DNA of 64,000 nt from Seminavis robusta (Eukaryota; Bacillariophyta; Bacillariophyceae; Naviculales; Naviculaceae): positions 30,753 to 94,752 of the forward strand of contig CAICTM010000191.1 of NCBI GenBank assembly GCA_903772945.1, given 5' to 3'. Every line of letters begins with the position of its first letter. Position 1 is the stretch's first letter. A program made the position numbers and the translations under genes. Shown piece by piece: positions 1 through 10,976 of the stretch. A model generated the notes under the pieces. It was not told the DNA's origin. It saw only the letters and a list, made by a program, of their open reading frames with translations, and made no database searches.

Positions 1-1121
1 ATTCGAAAGTCTCAGTGGCAGTTCTGTCCAGGTGACATGCCTTGTTTGGAAGGCATACTTTGACTCCACAGGATAGAGGAGAGCAGCATGCTGTGGAATA
101 GTACACAAGACTTCAGCACTGTTGGCATCAAACCTCCTCTGGCAGCACTCACACTTCATTGACATGACAATGCACCAAGATGGAGCTCCAGTGATGCCAA
201 AGATAGGAACAAGGTCTTGTTCTTGACCAGTTATGCCTCTCATTCTTGAGTTGGCCAGAGCATCTACCATCAGGACAAGACACAGCAATACCACATCGAT
301 TCCAGTCCACAAGAGGAGTTTCTGGCCAACAATAGAGTGATAGTGGGGAGATTTGAATTGCTCCTCTGTGGATGGAACTGTCATGGTAGTCCTTCAAAAT
401 GTTGGTGGAATTGTGGATTCCTTGGCTGATAATGGATTCTGACACAGCTTCTGCCATTGCTAGCATTGCAGTGGTGCTCCTTTGGTCTTGTGCTTTTCCA
501 CAAAGGCAGTATCGTTTACAAGAGTGGTTACCTTTTGACAAAGAGCACTGGATTGTGTTGGTTGTGATGTCTTCTGTTGCCGCTCTTTGGTTTGCTGTGT
601 TTGTTCTAGCAGTGAAGAATGCTCTCCATTCTCTCTTGTGGATGCTTCCAGCTTCCTCTCTCATTCAGTGGAAGAGGAGCACTGAAGTGCCTTGTGAGTC
701 TTCTGCTCTCTCTGATGGTTTCCATTGTCAGCTCATTCAAATCTCCTCTTCCTCTTGTTACTTCAGAGAACGTGGTGTGATCTTTTTGGGACTCTGAGAC
801 CAAGATGTCTGGCCTTACAGATGATACACTTCTTGAGTGGATCAAAGACTTCTGCTACCTCTCCTCCCAGCGTTGTTTGTGGTCCTTCTTCTCTGGCTCT
901 CTTGGATCTGTTGTTGTTGTTGGAGGCGAGTTGATATGCTCTTTTCTGCTGGGAATTTCTATTCTGACTTTGGCAGCCCATCCCTTCATTTTGTGTTGTT
1001 GCTGCTGCTGCTGTTGGTGGCTCCATGATGCTCTCTTCTGCTGCTCTCTTCTGCTGCTTAATGACTGTCGAGTGGCTGTCGAGTGCTCTGGATAACTGTC
1101 GAGTGGCTCTGTTGTTGTCAT
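1..1121 (-). pseudogene. Frameshifted 5' part of a multicopy Cys-rich protein gene, running off the window edge
   Basis: Read on the minus strand from an ATG at 1121. The first frame encodes a polar N-terminus with a polyglutamine run (about 1000-1025). The coherent protein then jumps frames: a segment near 780-870 carries CIICKARHLGLRVPKRSHH, one near 230-330 carries VDWNRCGIAVSCPDGRC, and one near 1-230 carries ITGAPSWCIVMSMKCECCQ. The CxxC pairs suggest zinc binding. From memory, this Cys-rich architecture recurs as a high-copy hypothetical protein family in diatom genomes, possibly of mobile-element origin. In-frame stops and at least two frame changes inside the conserved core indicate a broken copy, although unpolished sequence could mimic this. 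The 3' end lies outside the window. Function unknown. Confidence 0.5.
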
Positions 1122-2008
1122 GGTCGATCGATCCACGGAATCTTCTTCTTCTCGGAAAACAACAAGGAAATTTCGAACTTTATAGCACACTGTATCCGTA
1201 ATAACTATAAATGGTACGTTAAGTATATTTGAATTTTTGCGACATACTTCATGACGTATTAGGTTGATTAGCCAATCACATTACTGCCTTCTACCGCTTT
1301 CACCCTGAAGAGCAATTACCGGTAAGCCCGAAACAAAGAAGCACGATAGACTACAAGAGTCAAGCGGAAATCCTGCACCAATTTTAAAAAGAAGGGCGTC
1401 AGAAGGGAAGCAATAGAATTATTGCGAAAGAACTACATGTACTAAATATCTATACTAGTACAGTACTACTGTACTCTGTACGAGTATGCATAGTGGTGTA
1501 TGTTTAAATGTGTTCGCGCGCATACCTTTAGTACTAAATAAATAGTGGAGTATTGAACTAATTTCTTTGACATTCCAGCTTTTGCCGCGATGGAAAACCG
1601 AAGCGCTTGAACTTCCGTTTGGGGGCTTTAGCCTTCTCACTAAGTCTTGCCAACCATATGTCAGATGGATCGATGAAAGAGCGAAGGTTAAGATTGGAGG
1701 TGCAGCAGAAGCGTTAATGGCTGCACAATTGGTTAGGACAGGTGGAAGGCTCGAGGAGTTATTGATGTATGCTATGTTGACCAGGACACAAATAGCAAGA
1801 TGTGGCTGTTCATTCGCTGTCTCAAGCCTCGCAGTCTTGGCAGCGCTATCGCGGCCAGCCATACCTTTCGCCACGCCGCGATGCTCGAGCTCAAGTGTCT
1901 CGAAAGAGAGTCCACTATCTAGCTAGTCAAGGCTGCACACAAAACTTGAAGGTCCATCGGGAGCAACAAACACAACAAAGCCATATTGACCAAGAAAAAA
2001 AAGCCAAA
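1122..2008. other. Spacer and putative 5' flank of the acyl-AMP ligase gene
   Basis: No gene recognised. The reading frame of the downstream enzyme stays open back to an ATG at 1802, so a 69-residue longer N-terminus is formally possible. That extension is polar and has no recognisable signal, so the ATG at 2009 was preferred. Confidence 0.4.
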
Positions 2009-5000
2009 ATGAGATTCTTCTCAACCATCCTTGAGGCCCTCAACCACCATGCTATTCAGACTCCTGACAAGGTCGTCTTTACATGGGTTAACAACAAATG
2101 TGAGGAGCAAAACAAGATGACATTCAAGCAGCTGGAAAATGAATCCAATGCCGTGGCGGCTCGTCTGCTCAAATTGGGATGTAAGAAAGGAGATCGTGTC
2201 ATGGTGGCATACCCTTTCGGCCTCGAGTTTTTGGCGGGCATGTTCGGTGCTATGAAGATCGGGGTCATCCCTTGTTCCATCTATCCGCCCAATCCCAATC
2301 AGCTCAAAATAGATATGCCCAAGTTCCGCGGATTTGCTGAGGATGCTGGAGCCAAGTTTGCTCTATCCACCAATAAATTTGTTGCTGGCATGACCGCAGC
2401 TAGTGTCCTCTACAAGACTGGGGTCACATGGATTGGAACAGACAAACTGTCAATCAAGAAGAGCAGCCCCCAAAGGCCCAAAAATTACGAAAAATTTGTA
2501 GGAGAGCCAGAAGATATATGTTTTATCCAGTACACGTCAGGCAGTACTGGACGTCCGAAAGGAGTCATGATCAGCCACAACAACCTAGCTGAGAATTGCA
2601 GGGCTGTTGGCACTTCCCTCCAGCTTACTTCTACTTCACTGACTGCATCATGGGTGCCTCAATATCATGGTAAGATTAGTTTTGAAGAAACAAGCCACTA
2701 TTTGATATTTGTGCCATGGATGCCAAGAATTTGACAATTATCCTTTCACTCAATCTTCTTATAGATATGGGACTTGTGGGTGGCTTCATGTCAACCCTGT
2801 ATTCTGGTGCGATCCTTGTCATGGCTTCGCCTCTGGACTTTCTATCCAAACCAATTCTTTGGGCCGATTTGATTGAGAAATATCGGGCATCGCATACATG
2901 TGCCCCTAACTTTGCATACGCCTTGCTCGTAAAGAAACTAAAGAAAGCCAACAGGACAGCTGACTGGAGTTGCTTGCAGTTTGCTGGGTTTGGTGCGGAA
3001 CCTACCCAGAAAAGTGTCGTTGAGGATGTGGCAAAGACTCTATCGGTCAGGCCAGGAAATGTTTGTAACCTCTATGGCCTTGCAGAGTCAGTTGTGTGGC
3101 TTACAGGTGGACCTGCCATTCCAGACTCTGAAGGTCTCGTCTGCTGTGGAGAAGTCGACTCACCAACCCTCAAGCTCCGAATTGTACAGGATGGAAAAGA
3201 GGTTGATGATGGACAAGTTGGAAGTATCTGGGCCCAGTCACCCCGAGTTGCTGCTGGATACTATGGTCAGTCTGAGCTAACCACCGCTACCTTTGCCAAT
3301 GTATTGCCTGGCTATGATGGTACCTGGCTAGACACTGGTGATTTGGGAAAGATCATGGATGGACAGCTCTATGTCACTGGAAGAGTCAAAGATGTGATCA
3401 TTATCAATGGAAAGAACTATTACCCAACAGATGTGGAGCTCTCTATTGATGAAGCTTTTGGTCACATTATCCGTCCAGGAAGGACCACTGCCTTTCAGCA
3501 CGGAGAGGACAGTATTGGCATCACAGTAGAGGCTCGCAAAGGGTTTGACAAGTCAGCAAATGCTGATTTAGCAATTCAAGTATCCAACCATGTATCCCAG
3601 ATCCATGGGCTGTTTGCCACTGAGGTTCTGGTCCTAAAAGTGGGCGTGACACCAAAGACCACATCTGGCAAGCTGAAGAGGTGTGAGATCCGGCAGACAA
3701 CTATGGCTGGTGGCTGGAATGAGTCTTCTATGTTTGTACAGTTCCAGCGAAATGACCAAACAGTTCCCATGGTGGACGACAACCGCAACAGACGACCAAC
3801 ACACCTAACAACTGCTCTCCAAGGAGGAAGTGATGAAACTATGCATTGCTTCTCTACGATTCTTGAGGCCCTCAACCATCATGCCATTGAGACTCCCGAC
3901 AAGGTTGTCCTGACTTGGGTGGATAAGGAGTGTGAAGAGCAAAACAAATTGACATTCAAACAGCTAGAGGACCAATCTAACGCCGTGGCTGCGCGTCTGC
4001 TTAAGCTTGGATGCAAGAAAGGAGATCGGGTCATGGTGGCCTACCCCTTCGGCCTTGAGTTTTTGGCTGGCATGTTTGGAGCGATGAAGATTGGAGTCAT
4101 CCCCTGCTCCATCTATCCACCCAATCCCAATCAGCTTAAGACAGAAATGCCCAAGTTCCGCAGATTCGCAGAGGATGCTGGAGCAAAATTTGCTCTCTCG
4201 ACTAACAATTTTGCTACTGGCATGACCGCAGCTAGTGTCCTCTACAAGACTGGTGTTACATGGATTGGAACTGACAAACTTGCCATCAAGAAACACAACC
4301 CAAACACTACGACAGCATATGAGAGATTTTTGGGAGAACCCAACGATATCTGCTTCATCCAATACACATCTGGCAGCACTGGGCACCCCAAAGGAGTTAT
4401 GGTCACTCACAACAATCTAGTTGAGACCTGCACGGCTGGCATTTCCTTGACTGATTTAAATATTGCGTCTGTGGCAGCTCTTTGGGTCCCACAATATCAT
4501 GGTAAGCCTTGCTGGTGACTCATGGCTCATCACTGCAGTGACAACTTATTTTTCTGATTTGATCCCTTCATGTTTCTTGCTCCTAATTTTAACAGACATG
4601 GGGCTTACAGGATTTATGTCCTGCCTCTATACTGCCAGTCAACTGGTTGTGGCATCACCACTAGACTTTATTGCCAAACCACTGCTGTGGACTGATATGG
4701 TGGAGAAATACAAAGCTACCCATACGTCAGCACCCAACTTCGCCTATGCCCTGCTCCTCAAGCGGTTGGAGCAAGCAAACAGAAAATCCCACTGGAGTTG
4801 CATGAAGGCGGCGATGTTCGGAGGTGAACCAGCACAAAGCCATGTTGTGGAAGCGGTAGCAAAGACCCTCTCCATCAAGCCTGAGCATGTCTACAATATC
4901 TATGGCATGGCTGAAATGGTGGTCTTTGTCACAGGGGGGCCAGCCAAAATACACTGTGAAGAAGGGCTTGTGTCTTGTGGCAAAGTAGATTCCCCAAGTC

Positions 5001-8000
5001 TCAAGATCCGAATTGTTCAGGATGGACAAGAGGTTGTTGAGGATGGTGAGGTGGGATCCATCTGGACTCAATCACCACGGGTGGCAGCTGGGTATTATGG
5101 CCAATCAAAGCTCACTTCCTCTACATTTGCCAATGCTTTGGCCAGCTATGATGGCACCTGGTTGGACACTGGTGATTTGGGAAAGATTGTGGATGGACAG
5201 CTCTATGTGACTGGAAGAGTCAAAGATGTGATCATTGTCAATGGAAAGAATTACTACCCAACTGATGTGGAGCTCTCTATTGATGAAGCTTTTGGTGACA
5301 TTATCCGTCCAGGCAGAACCACTGCATTCCAGCACGGGGAGGACAGCGTTGGAATCACTGTGGAGGCGCGAAAGGGCTTTGAAAAGGCAGTAAATCAAGA
5401 TTTGGCTGTCCAAATAGCCAACCATGTTTCTAGATTTCATGGATTGTATGCTACAGAGGTTCTGGTCCTGAAACTGGGTGTGACACCAAAGACCACATCT
5501 GGCAAGCTGAAGAGGAGTGAAATCAAGCATACTACTATTGCTGGTGACTGGAAGGAGCCTTCCATACTAGTTCAATTCCAGCGGAACGAAGTTGCTGCTC
5601 GTGAGTTTGACATATCAGAAAGAACCAAAAGTGAGATCATGCAGCAGTCAGTAAGGTCACCTCATGGCATGGCATGGGGAACCAGTATTGATGATTCCAT
5701 TGCAGAACCTGGATCGTCCCTTCAGGAAAAAGATGAAAGTGTGGACACTTTTCCATCCAGGTTCAGCATTCTCCTCTCGTCTGTTCTTGGGGGTGGTGTA
5801 GACACATGCAGGACATGGGCTGAGAATGGACTCACATCTCTCAAAAGCGCCGAACTGAGGAACTCGGTGGAGGAAGAGTTCCATGTTTCACTTCCTACCG
5901 ACTTTGAACAGCAATATCCTACCCCAACAGCACTTGCAGATTTCTTAGTGTCTTCAGAAGGCCAAAGCTTCCCTGAGGATGCCATTGGCAACCATGAGTT
6001 TGAGTGGCATACTTCCAGGTCAAAATGCAGCAAGCTCCAACTCGGCATTGCTCAGGCACTTGGATCCTTTGTGATACTGTCCTTGTTCTTGCTTTCATTT
6101 ATTCCGTCCTACTACCTGGGATCATGGGTATTGGATCAGTGTGACTCAGATGGTGTCCAAGAATGCAATTTCCCCTTCATTGGGATTATTCTACCCCTGC
6201 TATTTCCATTGTTCATTCTATCCTTCTCAGTGATAGTGGTGCTTTGTAAGCATGCTGTGGTAGGATGTTATGAACCCCGACAGTTAGACTTGTTGTCATG
6301 GAAGTACATCCGATGGTGGTTTGTTGACAGACTCCTGGAAATCTGGGAGTCACTCTTGGGACATTTTGTTGTGGATTCAAGATACATCTGGATCTTCTAT
6401 TGGCTCCTTGGTGCAGATTTGGCATGGTCTGCCAAGATCAACTCCTATATCCGGGAATTCGACCTTGTCAAAGTCGGCGAGAATGCCACAATTGGGCACC
6501 CCCTTAAATGCAGAAAATTTTCCCAGCATAGCGATGGGAGTACAAAGTTGACCTTCCGGCCAATTGTGGTGGGCAAGAACTGCCAGATTTCTGGCATGGT
6601 CAGTCCAGGAGTCAAGATTGGAGAAGGCAGCAAGGTGGACAAATTGACTGCTGTGAAAGAAGGTGCTGTAATCCCGAATGGTGTCCTTGCCAGAGGAGTC
6701 CCAGCATACAATGCTGGACTCCACATACAAAGAGATCCAAAGTCGCAAGAGGATTCTCTTTTGGGCAGTTTCAAGATCGCATGGAGGCTGCTTGAAGTAT
6801 ACTACTTTTTTGCACTCTATTACTTGGTCCACACCCTGCTGCTTCTGGTCTTGCCTGCATGGCGCTATGCCACAATTCTCCATTGGTTCCTGCTAATTCC
6901 GGCTTCCTCTTCTCTTGCTCTCCTTACAAGCATTCCTCTCAAATGGCTTCTTATTGGAAAGCGGGATCCAGCAGATGCATATGAAGCAACCCTCTGGCGC
7001 CGAGCAACCAATTGGGCATGTGACTTCCACTTCCGTGTGGCTGCTTTACCCATCACTCCATTCATTGGCCAGTCGCGGCTTTGGAGTGTCATTCTTTTCC
7101 TCCATGGTCTTGATGTTGACATGGCATCAGTGCTCAACATCAACCCATACACCAAGTTGTCTCCCTCGAGGGTTGACTTTGTCAAGATCCGCAAGTCATT
7201 CGTAGCGACCATCACATTTGAGTTTGATTGCAAAGCTGATTCGAAGATTGAGATCGTCAATAGCAGCGTTGGCTATCATGTAAATGTTCACTCTGGTGTC
7301 AAGATAGTGCGATCAATGATTCCACCAAGGACTGATTTGTTGGACAGCATCTATGATGTAAATGAAGCATCGCAAAATTTGAACTTATCCATCCTCATGA
7401 ACATCATTCTTCCAGAGTTATCTCAACAAGTGCTCAACGCGGTTCTCTTTGCAAGCCTCATACCTTCCTATGAGATTGTTTATTATGCCACCCAAACTAC
7501 ATCCTCAACTTGGATTGCCATGCCTTGTTTTGTTGCAGCTCTTTTCACACTGCTTCTCGTGTGGATTCTTTCTGCCAGGACAGTTGAATGGCTCATGTTG
7601 AAGTTGCCCAGAAATCTTCAACAATGTCTGTTTGGAGTCTACATCAATCATGTTTGGTTTTTCCGTATTTGGAATTTGCTGGAAGTTCTCCTTTCTGGTA
7701 CTCCCATGTTTGCCTATTATGCTCAATTCATGGGTGCTAAAGTGGATGGTGATCTCTGGTACTTTGGCATTGCTCTCTATGAATATGGGAAGATGCACTT
7801 CCAGGGACGCACAGTTGTTGTGGACAGCTCTAGTCTGAATGGCCACTACATTGATGGTAATGGGCTTACCATTGATGATGTCTGTGTGTCTGGTGTTCTT
7901 CATCCTGGGTGCTTTGTTGTAGCTGGATCCGTCCTGTCTGGGAAGGAGAATGGCCCTGGGAAGGTATTCTTGAGCAATGTTGGTGATGGCACTGGTGTCA

Positions 8001-8014
8001 TGGAGCAGCTGTAG
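2009..8014 (+). CDS. Multidomain fatty-acyl-AMP ligase (two tandem modules), carrier protein and membrane/beta-helix C-terminus
   Basis: Three exons (2009-2669, 2765-4501, 4596-8014) join into 1,939 codons including the stop. Both introns (95 and 94 nt) are GTAAG...AG and phase 1; splicing restores QYHDMGL each time. Module 1 (residues 1-579) and module 2 (580-about 1180) are close duplicates. Each has the adenylation motifs FIQYTSGSTG, QYHDMGL, WLDTGDLGK, GRVKDVII, GKNYYPTDVE and TTSGKLKR with the catalytic-type Lys, so both look competent to make acyl-adenylates. A carrier domain follows (NGLTSLKS; probable phosphopantetheine site Ser1214). The rest is membrane segments from about residue 1280, a hexapeptide left-handed beta-helix stretch at about 1424-1504, then more membrane helices and a second helix-like region, resembling the tail of Pls/PosA-type synthetases. 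It probably activates a fatty acid, loads it on the carrier, and hands it to the membrane-bound tail. Substrate and product cannot be read. The start at 2009 has a good AAAATG context and aligns with the start of module 2. Confidence 0.85.
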
Positions 8015-8496
8015 CCAGGCAGTTCATGCCATGAATCTCTACTTTTAATTAACTACATGTATACATTTTCAAGCAGCAGCTCGCTTCTGTCTTATTGCGC
8101 CGTTTCATAGCATAGAGGAGCGTACCGGTACATGTAGTTGTTTCGGGCTAACTCATTGTCTCTATCGGGGAGGAGCAGTTCGGAAGAGGTTTCATACAGG
8201 ATTTAAAGTAGAAGTCCTGCCCTAAATCCGCGCTTAAATCTTAACATACCGTTGAGGAACACCCAGAAGCATACTCTGAAGGACTTCTCCTTTTGGACCA
8301 GCTGCAATGTCATTCTGACGTGTTGGATGCAAACTTGGATACTTCACCTCTTCGAACTCTCTACAAGTACATGCATGTATCTCGCCCGATCCTCAACCCC
8401 GAATGATCCCATCGTTGCTAGCTAGCTATTTAGTTCTAGCACTATAGCATTCAAGTTGGACAGTCAGTCATACTAGTATATAGAATAGGAGACAAG
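8015..8496. other. Spacer
   Basis: Non-coding 3' flank of the ligase gene. It contains CTAG- and GTAC-rich palindromic patches. No gene seen. Confidence 0.4.
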
Positions 8497-9067
8497 ATGA
8501 ATCCAGAAGCCAATGCAGATGACAGCCATACCGGTAATAGTTCAGGTACTAGCAGAGCCAGCACAAATCCCCGCATGCGATTGACTCCCACGGAACTTGC
8601 GTGGGCATTGGCCATCCAGGCAGCGATCGAGGCGGATTCCGAAATTGACACTGTGAGTGATTTCGTCTGTGCGCATGCAGTTGGCTCTGGTAGAACGATC
8701 GAGACAATGTCGCAGCAGCCTTGGATCGAGCACGTCAGTTGCAGTACTTTTGTCAAGAATACAAAATCCTAAAGACTTCGCTCCCACAAGCACAAAAGGC
8801 GCTGCAAACGTCCATGCAAGATTTGTTTCCCGGTCGATCATTACCTATCCTTATCGTACATCAAGTTAACCACACCAGCAGCAACGAGATGGATCATTAC
8901 GTCTTGGCCATTGATTGCACCAAACTTTACGGAAAAGTGTTGACATCCCAGCTGCAGCAGCCCTGGAAACCTTCTTGACAGCCATGTACTATCTGTTGCA
9001 AGCATTGCATCCGGATTTGCAAGCCGTCAAACAGGGCGTCATTTTAATCATTCAAATTTTGTCGTGA
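8497..9067 (+). pseudogene. CRAL-TRIO-like protein, frameshifted remnant
   Basis: The ATG at 8497 opens a frame carrying LTPTELAWALAIQAAIEADS and VSDFVCAHA. Near 8720 the homology moves to another frame (LDRARQLQYFCQEYKILKT, then YVLAIDCTKLYGK). Near 8938 it moves again (VDIPAAAALETFLTAMYYLL, then LHPDLQAVKQGVILI) and ends at a TGA at 9065-9067. The order and spacing match the N-terminal half of diatom CRAL-TRIO (Sec14-like lipid-binding) proteins as I remember them. The second half, including the rest of the lipid-binding fold, is missing. Two frameshifts plus truncation make it a pseudogene. The family call is from memory of conserved blocks, not from a search. Confidence 0.6.
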
Positions 9068-9854
9068 CTAACATACAATTTGCTTAAAAAAGATGATGGC
9101 GATGATGCGATGGTGCTTGATTGGATTGGGGGAAGCCTCGTATTCATGGAGAAGGCGAGTGCGGGGCCGCAGCAAAGATCGAGGACTGATCATGCAATCG
9201 GTCGATCCCGGATGGAAGAGCCCAAAACGCTTTAGATTGCTGCTAGCTAGCTAGAGAGATTGAGGGCTATTTTCCCCGACCTGTCTGCTACCGTATTAGA
9301 TTGGCTCAACACAACTAGCTACGGTATGCCTGACGATATATGGAATGACACGTTATGCTTTCCGCGGAAGCCAAGTAACAAGCAAGAAAATGGCTGGCAC
9401 CAGCCACACCCGGAGCTACCAACAGCCACGCCAACTTCACAAAGATGTGGCTATTCTTCAGATGGGACTCATGGCTTATCCTGGCTTGACGGAACCAATG
9501 TAGCCCTTCCGGATTGGATTCGAGCTGACTGGCTATCCTTGCTTTCGCAATCCTTGCTTGCTTTCGTAAGACTCCTCCTGTAGCCGACCCGGGCAGAAAG
9601 GAATGGTGAATCGAATCGAATCAGCTAGGAGAGGAGCTCTCCTTTTTGGGGGCTTCCTTCAGGTTCAGCATGCATGCAGTGTACGTGTGCAGACGACCAA
9701 AGCTGGCTATCTACTTGATTGCTACCGGTAGCTTTATTAGAGAGACCAAGGATATTGACCAAAAAGCATTATCTTATTATTATTATTGTTTGTGCGTTGG
9801 TTGACTTGCAACTGCCACACGCACTGCAACAATGTAGCTATTATAGTCTGGTAG
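9068..9854. other. Spacer
   Basis: A 108-codon open stretch (9260-9583) starts only at a TTG and shows no recognisable domain. No gene is called. Confidence 0.35.
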
Positions 9855-10313
9855 CTATTGTTGAGTACTGGTACTGTTTTTGGAAGCAATTTCGTGCAGG
9901 GTCTGTTCCAATTTCTTTTCCCTCAGGGTCCTGAGCTTCATGTTGCCACGTTCGTCTTGAATCATGACGGGAATTCGGGCCGTGTACAGATCCTCCTTGC
10001 GCTGAAGGTCTTGCACGGCGGGTCCGCTCTGAACACGACGTTTGCGTCGTTTTGGGGCTGTCATTGTTGTTTTCTTGGTACTACTAGTAGTTTCTTGCAG
10101 CTGGACCTTTTGGGTGCCATCAGTGGCAGCGCTGCTGGTAGTATGATTCAGAGTTGTGCTGACCCTCAGGGGCCCCTCGTGTTGCAGGCATTGCTTGGTG
10201 ATCTTGGCACTGATCACCTCAAAGTCGTCGGGAATGGCAAAACTACTGTTGCTGTCCAGCAGCAAGGCTTGACGGTATTTCAAAAGGGGAGCGGAGACAG
10301 TTCTAGAGACCAT
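9855..10313 (-). CDS. Small basic hypothetical protein
   Basis: An ATG at 10313 gives 152 residues. The frame is open upstream to 10463, but that extension is a Gln/Thr/Lys-rich low-complexity run. The middle has a basic cluster (APKRRKRRVQ) that could be a nuclear-localisation signal. The C-terminus is a charged probable helix (LREKKLEQTLHEIA). No known domain was recognised. The block DDFEVISAK loosely matches ETFEVVSAK in the family member at 20745-21386, so this could be a distant relative of the DNAxxH/SRWES family. It lacks the DNAxxH and SRWES motifs, so membership is only a suggestion. Confidence 0.5.
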   Translation of the reverse strand: MVSRTVSAPLLKYRQALLLDSNSSFAIPDDFEVISAKITKQCLQHEGPLRVSTTLNHTTSSAATDGTQKVQLQETTSSTKKTTMTAPKRRKRRVQSGPAVQDLQRKEDLYTARIPVMIQDERGNMKLRTLREKKLEQTLHEIASKNSTSTQQ

Positions 10314-10667
10314 TGTGTTTCGTTCGGTTGTTTGTTTGTTTGTAAGTTGACTTGTGGGTTTGTTCGCTTTGTGAGTTTGTGAGTCGAGTTGATTTTGTTT
10401 TGTGAGCTCGAAAACGAAACGGCGTTGCATGAGAGCTCTTCTGCTTTGCTGGTTCTCATGCATCAGCCTTCCATCTCATTCGTTTCAAGTAAGTAGTACC
10501 GGTAGTACCGCGGGATAATACCAGTCACAGTTGTGATTGGCAGGATCCGAACGAAGCGCTTCTGCATGCACTGGTTCAGGATCGTTCCTAACCAGTCATT
10601 TTGACCTCTTTATTCCTCCGTGCATACGCGAAATCAAGATAACTGTTAAAGTCGGCTGGCTTTCCCT

Positions 10668-10748
10668 CTTTTTTCTCATTAATTTTGGTACGGCGTATCT
10701 GCAATTTTGCATTCTCAATTCGCCGTACCAAAATTAATGAGAAAAAAG
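10668..10748. repeat. Perfect 28-bp inverted repeat with 25-nt loop
   Basis: The left arm 10668-10695 and right arm 10721-10748 are exact reverse complements, separated by 25 nt. Matching blocks continue outward with gaps: TCGGCTGGCT at 10652-10661 pairs with AGCCAGCCGA at 10778-10787, and TACGCGAA near 10625 pairs with TTCGCGTA near 10751. This could be a foldback or MITE-like element, or a hairpin RNA locus. No transposase or clear target duplication was seen. Confidence 0.8.
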
Positions 10749-10922
10749 AATTCGCGTAGGACCAATCAAAACGTTAGAGCCAGCCGAACTCAGTCACGGT
10801 CACAAATCCCCAACTCTAATGAACGTATGGTAGAGATAACAGCGATCCAAGCTACAGTACTAGTACGGTCTTACTACTAGCTAGCTAGTAGCTTCGATCG
10901 AACGATGCTGTTTATCCCGGCT

Positions 10923-10976
10923 GATTCGATTCGATGATTCGATTCGAATTACTGAATCGAATCGAATCGAATCGAA
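10923..10976. repeat. GATTC/GAATC inverted microsatellite
   Basis: Runs of GATTC are followed by runs of GAATC, so the array can fold on itself. Short versions recur near 11637-11656 and 59339-59357. Confidence 0.75.

Noticed and set aside
1802-2008. Longer N-terminus of the acyl-AMP ligase from the ATG at 1802
   Set aside because: Polar, featureless extension; the ATG at 2009 has a better context and aligns with module 2.
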